A DNA stretch of 64,000 nt from Sphingobacterium sp. CZ-2 (GTDB lineage: Bacteria; Bacteroidota; Bacteroidia; Sphingobacteriales; Sphingobacteriaceae), in contig NZ_CP038159.1 in assembly GCF_004526235.1 (NCBI RefSeq), forward strand, positions 2,170,001-2,234,000. The letters are read 5' to 3'. Under the pieces are notes generated by a model that was given only the letters and a program-made list of their open reading frames with translations, was not told where the DNA came from and did no database searches. Shown here piece by piece: positions 25,597 to 34,326 of the stretch. The first letter of the stretch is position 1. Every line of letters starts with the position of its first letter. The position numbers and the translations under genes were made by a program.

Positions 25597-28086
25597 ATGC
25601 TATTTAGAAAACTTTCTATTTCGATCCTTTTTTTATTTCCCGTAATCTTATTCGCACAACAAGTTACCATCCAGGGTTCTGTAGTCAAACAGGATAGTGT
25701 AAGTCCGGCGGTTGGGGCAAGCGTAAGCTTATTATCCACCGTAAATCGTGCTTATATCCGTGGACAACAAGCTGGCGAAAACGGTAGATTCAGTATCCAA
25801 CAGGTCGATCCAGGGACCTATCATCTCCAGATTACCTTTCAAGGGTACCAAACTTATACCCGTGAGAACTTCGTGGTAAAAGCCAATGAAGATATCAACT
25901 TGGGTAAGATATCCCTACAAGAACAAGGTGAATTGATCTCCGAAGTCGTTGTACAGGGAAGGACACCCGATCTACAGATCGGAATCGATAAAAAAGTATT
26001 TGATGTTTCCCAGAGTATGGTCAGTGTAGGAGGTTCTGCACAAGATCTATTGGGCAATGTGCCTACTTTACAGGTGCAATCCGATGGATCCATCAGTTTA
26101 AGAGGCTCATCCAATGTTCGTATCCTGGTGGATGGTAAGGAATCTGCCATGGCCGGTTCTGATATCAATGCCTTCTTGCAATCTTTACCTGCAGATGCGA
26201 TCTCCAAGGTAGAGATCATGACGAACCCATCTGCGAAACACGATGCGGAAGGGCAATCCGGAATTGTAAACATCATCCTAAAGAAAAATATCCGCACAGG
26301 TTTGAACGGTTCGGTTAATGCTTCCATTGGATCCTACGAGAATGCCAATGCGGGTCTTACCCTGAATTACAGACCTGGAAAAGTAAATTATTTCGGAAGC
26401 TATAATTTTAGCCGTAGAAACATGGTCGGTGGAGGATATACCGATAACACCGATTATATCAACGGACAGATCACAGATGCAAGTCCGAGGACCTATTCAA
26501 CGGATGAAAGTAAACGATTGGGCTATAATCATACCGTACGTTTAGGAACAGATTATTATGCGTCGGATAAAACAACCTTAAGTTTAGCAGGAAACCTGAG
26601 TTTCCGTGATAATGATAGGACACAAGATATTAATTATACCTACTGGAATATTCCAGACTATGGTTCCAGCAGTTTCCGTAAATCTGCACAGGCAGAAAAG
26701 GATTTTGGTGTAGACCTGATGTTTGATTTTAAACAGGAATTCAAACGTGAGGGCGAGGAATTGTTGGCAAATATATCCTTTGGTAATGATGAGGAGGATG
26801 GTACGAACGATTTCCATCAGACATATGCCAGCAATAGAAAAGACCTGGTCCGCCAGAATACCACCTCCGAAAGAGGACAGAACTGGAACTTCCAATTGGA
26901 TTATACATTGCCATTTGCTGAAGACCATAAACTGGAAGCTGGTTACCGCTCGATTATCCGTACCTCTCAAGACCACCAGTATTCGGAGTTGATGGATACC
27001 CTGAGCAATAGCTTCCTGCCGGACTATAACGTAAGCAATGATTTTGACATGAACAGTACCGTTCATGCCTTATACGCCAATTATCAAAAGAAATTAACCT
27101 CCAAATTTGGTGCACAGATCGGTTTAAGGGCAGAACAAGCCTATTTAAACTCTACCTATTATTCTTTGGATCCATCTATTCCAGAAAATCAACGAGCTAC
27201 TGATGGGAAGCTGGATTACTTCCGTCTTTACCCAAGCTTGTTCTTGAGTTATGATGTGGGTGAAGGAAACAGCGATAAAGTACAATTGAGCTATACACGT
27301 AGGGTAGAGCGTCCTCGTGGCTGGCAAGTGAATCCTTTTCTGGATATCTCTGATGAGCAGAACTATCGCCAAGGTAACCCGAATCTAATGCCACAGGATA
27401 TCCATGCGGTAGAATTGAGTTTCTCAAAATTCTATGATAACTGGAACTTTGTTTCATCGGCCTATTACCGTCGAGTAAACGATATGTTCCAACCTTTCAT
27501 CTATCCAGATTCCTTGATCCAGGACATTGTTGGTGATCGTAGTAACATCACCTATTCAAAATGGGAAAATGTAGCGAACAATAATTCCATGGGATTCGAG
27601 TTGATCTCCAAGATCAATGTATTCAAATGGTGGGATCTTACGGCCAATGCCAACTTATTCTACATGAATATAGAGCCGAAATCAGGATTTGATGTTCGTT
27701 CGTCCTCTAGTTTCAACTACCATGGTAACCTGACGACCAATGTGAAATTCACACCGACATTCTCGGCTCAGGTGCGTGGAGATTATCGTAGTGGAATGAA
27801 AACCCTTCAGGGAGAAATGAAGCCAATGACCGGCGTTGATGTGGCATTACGCAAGGATTTATTCAACAACAAAGCGAATATCATGTTCAATGTAAGGGAC
27901 GTGTTCAACAGCCGTCGTTTTGAAATGGAGAACTACCTTCCGGATAAAAAAATCAACTTTTCACACCGTTGGATGCGTAGAATGTTCACCCTATCTTTCT
28001 CCTACCGTTTCGGAATTCAGGACATGAGCAAAAAGAAGCGTGAAGAAAATGGGGATATGGATGATATGGGCGGACAACAATTTTAA
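25597..28086 (+). CDS. Outer-membrane beta-barrel receptor (TonB-dependent receptor-like)
   Basis: 829 residues from the ATG at 25597; an earlier in-frame ATG at 25558 overlaps a CATTTTTG promoter-like box and is unlikely. Domain order: signal peptide (to FAQQ), a carboxypeptidase-regulatory-like beta-sandwich (about 25-105), a plug domain (SAQDLLGNVPTLQV, SLRGSSNVRILVDG), then a long beta-barrel ending in an aromatic FSYRF strand plus a short acidic tail. This is the outer membrane beta-barrel family (PF14905 type) without a SusD partner; ligand unknown. It could take up a small solute or be a structural porin. Confidence 0.85.
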   Translation: MLFRKLSISILFLFPVILFAQQVTIQGSVVKQDSVSPAVGASVSLLSTVNRAYIRGQQAGENGRFSIQQVDPGTYHLQITFQGYQTYTRENFVVKANEDINLGKISLQEQGELISEVVVQGRTPDLQIGIDKKVFDVSQSMVSVGGSAQDLLGNVPTLQVQSDGSISLRGSSNVRILVDGKESAMAGSDINAFLQSLPADAISKVEIMTNPSAKHDAEGQSGIVNIILKKNIRTGLNGSVNASIGSYENANAGLTLNYRPGKVNYFGSYNFSRRNMVGGGYTDNTDYINGQITDASPRTYSTDESKRLGYNHTVRLGTDYYASDKTTLSLAGNLSFRDNDRTQDINYTYWNIPDYGSSSFRKSAQAEKDFGVDLMFDFKQEFKREGEELLANISFGNDEEDGTNDFHQTYASNRKDLVRQNTTSERGQNWNFQLDYTLPFAEDHKLEAGYRSIIRTSQDHQYSELMDTLSNSFLPDYNVSNDFDMNSTVHALYANYQKKLTSKFGAQIGLRAEQAYLNSTYYSLDPSIPENQRATDGKLDYFRLYPSLFLSYDVGEGNSDKVQLSYTRRVERPRGWQVNPFLDISDEQNYRQGNPNLMPQDIHAVELSFSKFYDNWNFVSSAYYRRVNDMFQPFIYPDSLIQDIVGDRSNITYSKWENVANNNSMGFELISKINVFKWWDLTANANLFYMNIEPKSGFDVRSSSSFNYHGNLTTNVKFTPTFSAQVRGDYRSGMKTLQGEMKPMTGVDVALRKDLFNNKANIMFNVRDVFNSRRFEMENYLPDKKINFSHRWMRRMFTLSFSYRFGIQDMSKKKREENGDMDDMGGQQF

Positions 28087-28145
28087 TTCTTGTTTTTACG
28101 ATTTGTTTAATTAAATTTAGTCCTTCAAATAAATCAACTATAACT

Positions 28146-28961
28146 ATGAAGAGAAACTTTGTGTTCATTTTGATAGGCGCGATTGGGCTTACCTTTGCTG
28201 CCTGTGCAAGCAAAAGTTCAACAGTAACAAACCAAACAGGACCAGCGTATGAATTAGAGAATCTTCCAAAAGTAAACATCAAGGATTTCAAAAAGAACTC
28301 CGCAGGTGCTTATGTTTTGTTTGATGGATCTTCTTTAAATGGCTGGAGAGGTTACAACAAGAATCATGTCCCTAATAAATGGGGTATTGAGGATGGTACC
28401 TTAAAATTCTCGAAAACTCCAAAAGGGGTTGATAAGGCTGAAGGTGGAGATATTATCTTTGCCCACGACTTTAAAAACTTCGAATTGGAATTTGAATGGA
28501 AAATTTCTCATGCTGGAAACTCGGGCGTATTTTTCCTAGCAAAAGAAGTGAAAGGACAACCAATCTATGTATCGAGTCCGGAATACCAATTGTTGGATAA
28601 CCAAAACCATCCTGATGCGAAGCAGGGGGTTGATGGCAACCGTAAATCGGCTTCCTTATACGATATGATCCCTGCAAAACCTCAGAATTCATTCCCTGCG
28701 GGCGAATGGAACCGAGCGAAAATTGTAGTGAACAAAGGAAAAGTAACACATTTTCAAAATGACGAGAAGGTCGTTGAATATACGTTATGGACTCCAGAAT
28801 GGACAGCATTGTTGCAAGCGAGTAAGTTTTCGCAGGCAAAATGGCCATTGGCGTTCGAATTGTTAAATAATGTAGGTGGCAAAACGAAATCAGGTGTGAT
28901 CGGATTCCAAGATCATGGCGATGATATCTGGTTGAAAAATGTTACCGTAAAAGTATTGTAA
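28146..28961 (+). CDS. DUF1080 (3-keto-disaccharide hydrolase family) lipoprotein
   Basis: 271 residues. Lipoprotein signal peptide with lipobox FAAC and lipidated Cys20. The rest is one DUF1080 domain (PF06439, concanavalin-like sandwich) with typical blocks: LFDGSSLNGWRGY, FELEFEWKISHAGNSGVFF, SPEYQLLDNQNHPDAK, GEWNRAKIVVNKGKVTHF, and IGFQDHGDDIWLKNVTV. Characterised members hydrolyse 3-keto-glycosides. It is directly followed by a GDSL hydrolase gene whose ATG overlaps its stop (TAATG), so both probably act on one envelope or extracellular carbohydrate substrate. Confidence 0.9.
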   Translation: MKRNFVFILIGAIGLTFAACASKSSTVTNQTGPAYELENLPKVNIKDFKKNSAGAYVLFDGSSLNGWRGYNKNHVPNKWGIEDGTLKFSKTPKGVDKAEGGDIIFAHDFKNFELEFEWKISHAGNSGVFFLAKEVKGQPIYVSSPEYQLLDNQNHPDAKQGVDGNRKSASLYDMIPAKPQNSFPAGEWNRAKIVVNKGKVTHFQNDEKVVEYTLWTPEWTALLQASKFSQAKWPLAFELLNNVGGKTKSGVIGFQDHGDDIWLKNVTVKVL

Positions 28962-30070
28962 TGTTGAAGAAATTCAAGTTTATGAAAGAGAGCCTATTAA
29001 GCTCTCTTTTTTGTATAGGAATTTTTATGCTTCAGGCGCAAGAGCTGACCTGGCGAAATCCATTGACAGAAAAGGTGATCCAGGGGAGATCGAAAGAAGT
29101 GTTGGAATCGGATGGTTTTGCACGTCTGCCTTTGGCTTTGAAGGAGTCGGTAAGAGAACCAGTCTGGAATTTGGGTAATCAATCTGCAGGGGTTTATATT
29201 GATTTTAAAACTGCCGCGGAAGAGATTACGGTGAAGTATCAGGTTAAGGGAGCATTGAACATGCCGCATATGCCGAGTACGGGGGTGAGTGGATTGGATT
29301 TGTATGCGAAGGATCCTCAGGATAATTCCTGGAAATGGGCGCATGGGGGCTATAGTTTTAAGGATACGATTACTTATACTTTTAAGAACTTAGGTTCGCA
29401 TCCTAGTTATGAGTATCGATTGTACCTGCCTATGTACAATAAGGTGGAATGGATGGAAATAGGAACTTCAAGTGCAGAGCCGATTTCTTTTTTGAAATCG
29501 GAGGGTAAGCCTATTGTGGTTTATGGGACCAGTATTGCACAAGGTGCTTGTGCGACCAGGCCAGGATTGGGCTGGACGAATATATTGGGAAGGAATTTTG
29601 AGCAGGAAGTGATCAATCTGGCTTTTTCAGGAAATGGAAGGTTGGAGCAACCTATTCTTGATCTGATCAATAAGGTGGATGCATCCGTTTATATTTTGGA
29701 TTGTATTCCGAATTTGGGATTGACGAAGGATAGGGATGCGGCGAAGTTAAAGGCTTTGATTGAGCATGCCGTGGAGTTTTTGCGGAAAGATCATCCCACT
29801 ACGCCGATCATTATGGCGGAGCATAGTTCGAGCGAGGTGCCGGGGATCTTGAACGGGAAGCCCAATGATAATTTTAAGGAGAGCTCGAGGATTGGTAGAG
29901 AGACGATAGATGGTTTGAAGAAAAAAGGGGTGAAGAATTTGTATTGGTTGAGTAGTGAGGATATTGGGCTGGATATTGATAATACGGTTGATTATGCGCA
30001 TCCGAATGATATTGGGATGGAGAAGATCGCTAAGGCTTATAAGGAGTTGTTGAGGAAGGTTTTGAGATAA
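28961..30070 (+). CDS. SGNH/GDSL hydrolase (GxDLY plus GDSL_3 type)
   Basis: 369 residues. A secretion signal lies near the start (SLLSSLFCIGIFMLQAQE); a second possible start is the ATG at 28982, which gives a more normal signal peptide. The N-terminal beta domain carries the GxDLY motif (GLDLY, residues 111-115). The SGNH hydrolase domain shows the nucleophile S191 (GTSIAQG), S223-G-N, and D344-x2-H347 (DYAHPND). Such enzymes are esterases acting on polysaccharide or phenolic esters. It is translationally coupled to the DUF1080 gene. Its 3' half is cytosine-poor on the sense strand and ends next to repeat A4. Confidence 0.87.
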   Translation: MLKKFKFMKESLLSSLFCIGIFMLQAQELTWRNPLTEKVIQGRSKEVLESDGFARLPLALKESVREPVWNLGNQSAGVYIDFKTAAEEITVKYQVKGALNMPHMPSTGVSGLDLYAKDPQDNSWKWAHGGYSFKDTITYTFKNLGSHPSYEYRLYLPMYNKVEWMEIGTSSAEPISFLKSEGKPIVVYGTSIAQGACATRPGLGWTNILGRNFEQEVINLAFSGNGRLEQPILDLINKVDASVYILDCIPNLGLTKDRDAAKLKALIEHAVEFLRKDHPTTPIIMAEHSSSEVPGILNGKPNDNFKESSRIGRETIDGLKKKGVKNLYWLSSEDIGLDIDNTVDYAHPNDIGMEKIAKAYKELLRKVLR

Positions 30071-30108
30071 TGGTTTTGAATTAATGTGACAGGTATTAGT
30101 CCGCCCTG

Positions 30109-30327
30109 CGTCATTGCGAGGATTTTTACGTCATTGGGCCGCCTTGCGTCATTGGGCGGCCCTTCGTCATTGCGAGGAGGCACGACGAAGCAATCTTTAG
30201 CTTGTCATCCTGAGCGTAGTCGAAGGATCTGTACGCATATATCCGAACAGATGCTTCGACTACGCTCAGCATGACATTTGGAAAGATTGCTTCGTTCCTC
30301 GCAATGACGGGCAACCTCGCAATGACG
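30109..30327. repeat. Family A repeat, locus A4 (long form)
   Basis: Left arm CGTCATTGCGAGGAGGCACG (from 30167) preceded by degenerate units in which CGTCATTG runs into GGGCGGCC. Inner palindrome GTCATCCTGAGCGTAGTCGA against TCGACTACGCTCAGCATGAC (30204-30273). Right arm TTGCTTCGTTCCTCGCAATG, and one extra terminal unit, to 30327. Same orientation as A1. It lies between the convergent GDSL and HAD genes. Confidence 0.92.
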
Positions 30328-30349
30328 CCCCCGCGCTATGCTGCCACCC

Positions 30350-31051
30350 CTAAAAAATATCCTGCAATTCCTTCAGATCCACAATCATATACTCCACATC
30401 CTCCGGCTTATCCTTATCCCCTGGATTAAAAAATATCGCTTCCAAACCAGCGTTCTTCGCTCCGCGAACATCCGCATCCAAATTATCCCCGATCATTACC
30501 GCATGTTCCTTCTCCGCTTTCCCATTATCCAAAGCATGCTTAAAAATCCTAGGATCCGGCTTATTAATCCCAACAATCTCCGAAATCACGATCGTCTCAA
30601 AATAAGGGTACAACTTACTATGCTCCAATTTCTTTTCACAGGCCTCTTTAAAACCATTTGAAATCAGATGCAACCGATACTTTCCCTGCAAATAAGCAAG
30701 AGTTTCATGCGCATGGGGAAATAAATTCGTCTTGGTCGGGCAAATCGCCAAATACTCCTCCTCAAAAGCCACAGGAAACAACCCAGGATCCACACCCAAC
30801 TGACTAAACGTATCAGCAAACCTCAATTTTCTTAAGGTCGCCTTATCGATCTTGCCATGATGGTACAGGTCCCATAACCGATGGTTATTCACGGTATACG
30901 TCTCAATAAATTCATCCGAATTCTGTCGCTGAAAAAGATCGTGGAAATTAAATTTATAATAGAGATCATGTAAGGTCTCTTCGGCGTTTCTATCAAAATC
31001 CCAGATAGTATGATCCAGGTCGAAAAACAGATGCTTTTTATCTTTGAACAT
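30350..31051 (-). CDS. HAD-family hydrolase, YjjG-type nucleotidase
   Basis: 233 residues from the ATG at 31051. HAD motif I is FFDLDHTIWDFD, motif II includes ISNGFKEA, and the later motifs are KPDPRIFKHAL and IGDNLDADVRGAKNAG. The pattern matches the YjjG pyrimidine 5'-nucleotidase/phosphoglycolate phosphatase-like group that removes phosphate from non-canonical pyrimidine nucleotides. The frame also opens at an ATG at 31057, but that codon lies inside the -7 promoter box, so the third codon (31051) is the likely start and the mRNA is leaderless or nearly so. The sense strand is cytosine-poor at the 3' end. Confidence 0.87.
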   Translation of the reverse strand: MFKDKKHLFFDLDHTIWDFDRNAEETLHDLYYKFNFHDLFQRQNSDEFIETYTVNNHRLWDLYHHGKIDKATLRKLRFADTFSQLGVDPGLFPVAFEEEYLAICPTKTNLFPHAHETLAYLQGKYRLHLISNGFKEACEKKLEHSKLYPYFETIVISEIVGINKPDPRIFKHALDNGKAEKEHAVMIGDNLDADVRGAKNAGLEAIFFNPGDKDKPEDVEYMIVDLKELQDIF

Positions 31052-31054
31052 GTA

Positions 31055-31086
31055 CAAATATACAGGCTTTCCAAAGGGCAGTCAAA
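31055..31086 (-). promoter_or_regulatory. Promoter of the HAD hydrolase gene
   Basis: Read on the minus strand: TTTG (31086-31083), a 20-nt spacer, TATATTTG (31062-31055). Full match to the Bacteroidota consensus. The -7 box ends 4 nt before the ATG at 31051, implying a leaderless or almost leaderless transcript. Confidence 0.75.
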
Positions 31087-31146
31087 CCTGTTTCTAAGCC
31101 TACTGTCATATTCTTTTGCGCGTTTTCGATTACATCCGTATTTAAG

Positions 31147-31154
31147 TACCTTTG
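31147..31154 (+). promoter_or_regulatory. -7 promoter box of the two-component operon
   Basis: TACCTTTG, 16 bp before the histidine kinase ATG at 31171; transcription would start near 31161. It is divergent from the HAD promoter. Confidence 0.55.
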
Positions 31155-31170
31155 CGGTTGGAATTTCATT

Positions 31171-32046
31171 ATGAGGAAGGCATTATTTCTTTTTTATTTC
31201 TTGTTTTTTTATGCGATCACGCAATTGCTTTGGTGGGGATTCATCTTGATCAAATTTGAACCAGACCGGAAGGGTATGATCATTGGTGAAGGCTTGATCT
31301 TCTTTTTGATCTTTATCTGGGGTGCTTTTCGCCTCAAAAAACATGTTAGAAGAGAACATGAAAATAACCAACAGCAGCAGAACTTCCTTTTGGCCATTAC
31401 CCATGAGCTGAAATCGCCTTTGGCATCTGTAAAACTCTACATCCAAACCATTCTAAAACGCGATCTGGACAGGGAACAGCAAAAGGTTTTCCTCTCTAAC
31501 TCTTTAAAAGATATCGAACGTTTGGACGACTTAGTGGAGAATGTGTTACTTACCACCAAGTTGGAGAATAGGGCTTACCAATTGCCAAAAGAAGTGTTCA
31601 ACATGACGGAGTTGGTCGAGCAGGTGATCGATCGATTGCAGAAGAATGCCTGTAAATCCCAGGTCATCAAAGCAGAATTGGATGAGGATATTGAAATCAA
31701 AGCGGATAAATTTGCGATTACGAACGTAATCACCAACCTGGTGGAGAACGCGGTGAAATATTCACCACCCTGCGCCACGGTCTCCGTCAATCTGAATAAA
31801 CAAGGACAAAACCTGTTATTTTCTGTTGCCGATCATGGGGAAGGAATTCCCGATGACGAAAAAAAACTTATATTTAATAAGTTTTATCGCGTCGGCAGCG
31901 AAGCTACCCGCAAAACCAAAGGAACCGGTTTGGGGTTATATATCGTAAAAACAGTATTACAAAAACACAATGCTTCCATTCGGGTAAAGGACAATAAACC
32001 CTCAGGAAGTATTTTTGAAGTAACATTTGAAAACTATGCAAGCTAA
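31171..32046 (+). CDS. Sensor histidine kinase with minimal sensor region
   Basis: 291 residues. Two membrane helices (about 5-25 and 38-54) are separated by only about a dozen residues, so there is no periplasmic sensor domain. Then come a short coiled linker, the HisKA box with phospho-acceptor H78 (ITHELKSPL), and the HATPase domain with N box NLVENAVKYSP, G1 DHGEGIP and G2 GTGLGLYIV. Such intramembrane-sensing kinases usually respond to membrane state or a partner protein. The stop overlaps the response-regulator start by 11 bp, so the pair is coupled. Confidence 0.93.
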   Translation: MRKALFLFYFLFFYAITQLLWWGFILIKFEPDRKGMIIGEGLIFFLIFIWGAFRLKKHVRREHENNQQQQNFLLAITHELKSPLASVKLYIQTILKRDLDREQQKVFLSNSLKDIERLDDLVENVLLTTKLENRAYQLPKEVFNMTELVEQVIDRLQKNACKSQVIKAELDEDIEIKADKFAITNVITNLVENAVKYSPPCATVSVNLNKQGQNLLFSVADHGEGIPDDEKKLIFNKFYRVGSEATRKTKGTGLGLYIVKTVLQKHNASIRVKDNKPSGSIFEVTFENYAS

Positions 32047-32743
32047 ACAACGTATACTTCTGGTTGAAGACGAAGAACATTTATTGGAAGCTATCAAATT
32101 GAACCTGGAGCTGGAAGGCTATCGGGTGACTACAGCTACGGACGGTAAAAAGGCCTTGAAACTATTTAAGGAAGAACGCTTCAATTTGATCATATTGGAT
32201 GTGATGATTCCAGAGATCGATGGATTTCAGGTTGCTGAAACCATTCGTCTGCAAAACTCTGAAGTTCCAATCATGTTCTTGACCGCCAAGAACAGTTCCG
32301 AAGATCGGATCACCGGTTTGAAAAAAGGAGCTGATGATTATTTGGTGAAGCCTTTCAACCTGGAAGAACTTATTCTACGTGTTTCCAACCTGATCCGTCG
32401 TGGAATGAAAGGGGATGACCTGAAAGAACTTAATTCCTACACCATTGGTGATAAGACCATCTATTTCAATTCCTTCGAATTGCACCATGCAGATGGCAGC
32501 ATCTCTTCCTTGACCAAAAAGGAAACGATGTTGTTGAAATTATTGATCGAACGCAGGAATGAGGCTGTTTCACGTGAACAGATCCTGGAAACTGTCTGGA
32601 ACTATGATGTTTATCCATCTACACGTACCATCGACAATTTCATCCTGACTTTCCGTAAATATTTTGAACCTGATCAGAAACATCCTATTTATTTCCATTC
32701 CATCCGTGGTGTGGGCTATAAATTCACGGACAACCAGAATTAA
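32036..32743 (+). CDS. OmpR-type response regulator
   Basis: 235 residues from the ATG at 32036 (the frame also opens with a TTG at 32027). Receiver domain with acidic pocket VEDEE, phosphorylated D55 (LIILDVMIPEIDG) and the TAKNS/K-P-F switch (YLVKPFNLEEL). C-terminal winged helix of OmpR/PhoB type ends in YFHSIRGVGYKF. It is the partner of the overlapping kinase. The TPR gene 8 bp downstream may belong to the same transcript. Confidence 0.95.
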   Translation: MQAKQRILLVEDEEHLLEAIKLNLELEGYRVTTATDGKKALKLFKEERFNLIILDVMIPEIDGFQVAETIRLQNSEVPIMFLTAKNSSEDRITGLKKGADDYLVKPFNLEELILRVSNLIRRGMKGDDLKELNSYTIGDKTIYFNSFELHHADGSISSLTKKETMLLKLLIERRNEAVSREQILETVWNYDVYPSTRTIDNFILTFRKYFEPDQKHPIYFHSIRGVGYKFTDNQN

Positions 32744-32751
32744 ATTAGCAG

Positions 32752-33267
32752 ATGACCAATAATGCACGTAAAATAGTAATCGCTATTGCGGTTGCTTTTC
32801 TATTGTATGCCATATATGCCAAGCATTATAATATTGCGGTTTACATATTTGGTGGGATCGCCTACCTGACCTGGAGTTATTTTAAGGAAGGTACGGTCTA
32901 TTTAGCTACTCAAGCATTCCATAAACAGGATTACGAACGAACCAAAGCTTTATTGGCGGAGATCAAGAATCCCGATCAATTGCGCAAAGGTCGTCGTAAT
33001 TTCTATGAATTCATGATGGGAAACATCGCTTTGAAAGAGGAGCGGGTAGATGAGGCGGAATACCACTTCCAAATGGCATCCCGTTTGCCATGGCGAAAAG
33101 ATAATGAAAAGGGCATGGTATTGATCAATCTGGCAAATATCAACCTGAGAAAAAAAGAATACGAACGGGTGACTACCTATTTGGACCTGGCCGAAAAGCT
33201 TAAGCTAACGGCGCGCCAGGTTTCCATCATAGAAAAAATCAGAAACGAAGTAAATAAACATATATAG
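32752..33267 (+). CDS. Membrane-anchored TPR-like protein
   Basis: 171 residues. Two closely spaced N-terminal helices (about 8-25 and 27-45) anchor a cytoplasmic helical domain with about three TPR-like repeats (KQDYERTKALLAEIK; EERVDEAEYHFQMASRL; KKEYERVTTYLDLAEKL). Function unknown; TPR repeats suggest protein binding. It starts 8 bp after the response regulator and its stop overlaps the hemE GTG, so it connects the two-component genes and hemE in one run of genes. Confidence 0.75.
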   Translation: MTNNARKIVIAIAVAFLLYAIYAKHYNIAVYIFGGIAYLTWSYFKEGTVYLATQAFHKQDYERTKALLAEIKNPDQLRKGRRNFYEFMMGNIALKEERVDEAEYHFQMASRLPWRKDNEKGMVLINLANINLRKKEYERVTTYLDLAEKLKLTARQVSIIEKIRNEVNKHI

Positions 33268-34304
33268 TGAACAACAATTTAAAGAATGATCTATTGATCC
33301 GTACTGCCTTATCGCAGCCTACGGAACGACCTCCTGTATGGATGATGCGTCAAGCAGGACGGTTCATGAAGGAATATTGGGAAATTAAGAACAAATATTC
33401 TTTCTTGGAGATGTGCAAAACTCCAGAGATTGCGGCGGATGTAACGATGTTGCCGATCGATCTATTGGGGGTTGATGCTGCCATTTTGTTTTCGGATATT
33501 TTGGTTACGCCAGAGGCTATGGGAGGTGACCTTTCCTTCGAGCAGGGTGTAGGGCCGCGTTTCTCAAACCCGGTTAGAAACCTTCAAGATGCAGAAAACC
33601 TGAATGTAGATTGTTTGGACAAATTGCAATATGTGGCTGATGCGATCAAGGTGATCCAACAACGTTTGGATGGAAAAGTGCCTTTGATCGGATTTGCAGG
33701 TGCACCTTTTACGATCTTGAGTTATTTGGTAGAGGGCGCTTCGTCCAAGGATTTTAAACGTACGAAGACTTTACTGAATAATGAGCCGGAATTGGCGCAT
33801 TATATCCTTCAAAAAATTGCTGATGTGACGATAGGTTATTTGAACATGCAGGTGGAGGCGGGTGTAAATGCCCTTCAATTGTTCGATAGCTGGGCATTGG
33901 CGCTTTCTTGGAACGATTACCAAGAGTTTGGCCATAAATACAATAAATATATTTTGGATAATATTAATCGTAAGGATATTCCAGTGATCTCTTTCTGTAA
34001 AGGAAGTTCGGTATTTGCGCCTATTATGGCAGAAGCAAAGCCGGACGTGGTTTCGGTGGATTGGAATGCGGATCTGTTGAATATCAAGAAATCTTTACCT
34101 GCTGGAATGGCGGTACAAGGAAACTTGGATCCTTTTGTATTGTATGCGGATAAACCGGTGATCAAGAAGAAGATCTTGGATCTTTTTGAAAGGATGAGAG
34201 GGGAAGATGGTTTTATTTTTAACCTCGGGCATGGTATTATGCCGGATATCCCTTTTGATAACGTGAAATACGCGGTAGAGGTTATCAAGGATTTTAGGTA
34301 TTAG
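33267..34304 (+). CDS. hemE: Uroporphyrinogen decarboxylase
   Basis: 345 residues. The signature PPVWMMRQAGRFMKEYWEIK appears at residues 22-41 with the substrate-binding arginines R28 and R32; LFSDILVTPEAMG holds the conserved aspartate. It decarboxylates uroporphyrinogen III to coproporphyrinogen III in haem synthesis. The start is a GTG that overlaps the stop of the TPR gene (TAGTG). hemJ follows on the same strand, separated by repeat A5. Confidence 0.97.
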   Translation: MNNNLKNDLLIRTALSQPTERPPVWMMRQAGRFMKEYWEIKNKYSFLEMCKTPEIAADVTMLPIDLLGVDAAILFSDILVTPEAMGGDLSFEQGVGPRFSNPVRNLQDAENLNVDCLDKLQYVADAIKVIQQRLDGKVPLIGFAGAPFTILSYLVEGASSKDFKRTKTLLNNEPELAHYILQKIADVTIGYLNMQVEAGVNALQLFDSWALALSWNDYQEFGHKYNKYILDNINRKDIPVISFCKGSSVFAPIMAEAKPDVVSVDWNADLLNIKKSLPAGMAVQGNLDPFVLYADKPVIKKKILDLFERMRGEDGFIFNLGHGIMPDIPFDNVKYAVEVIKDFRY

Positions 34305-34326
34305 GCTTTCTCCTCGGGAGATTAAT

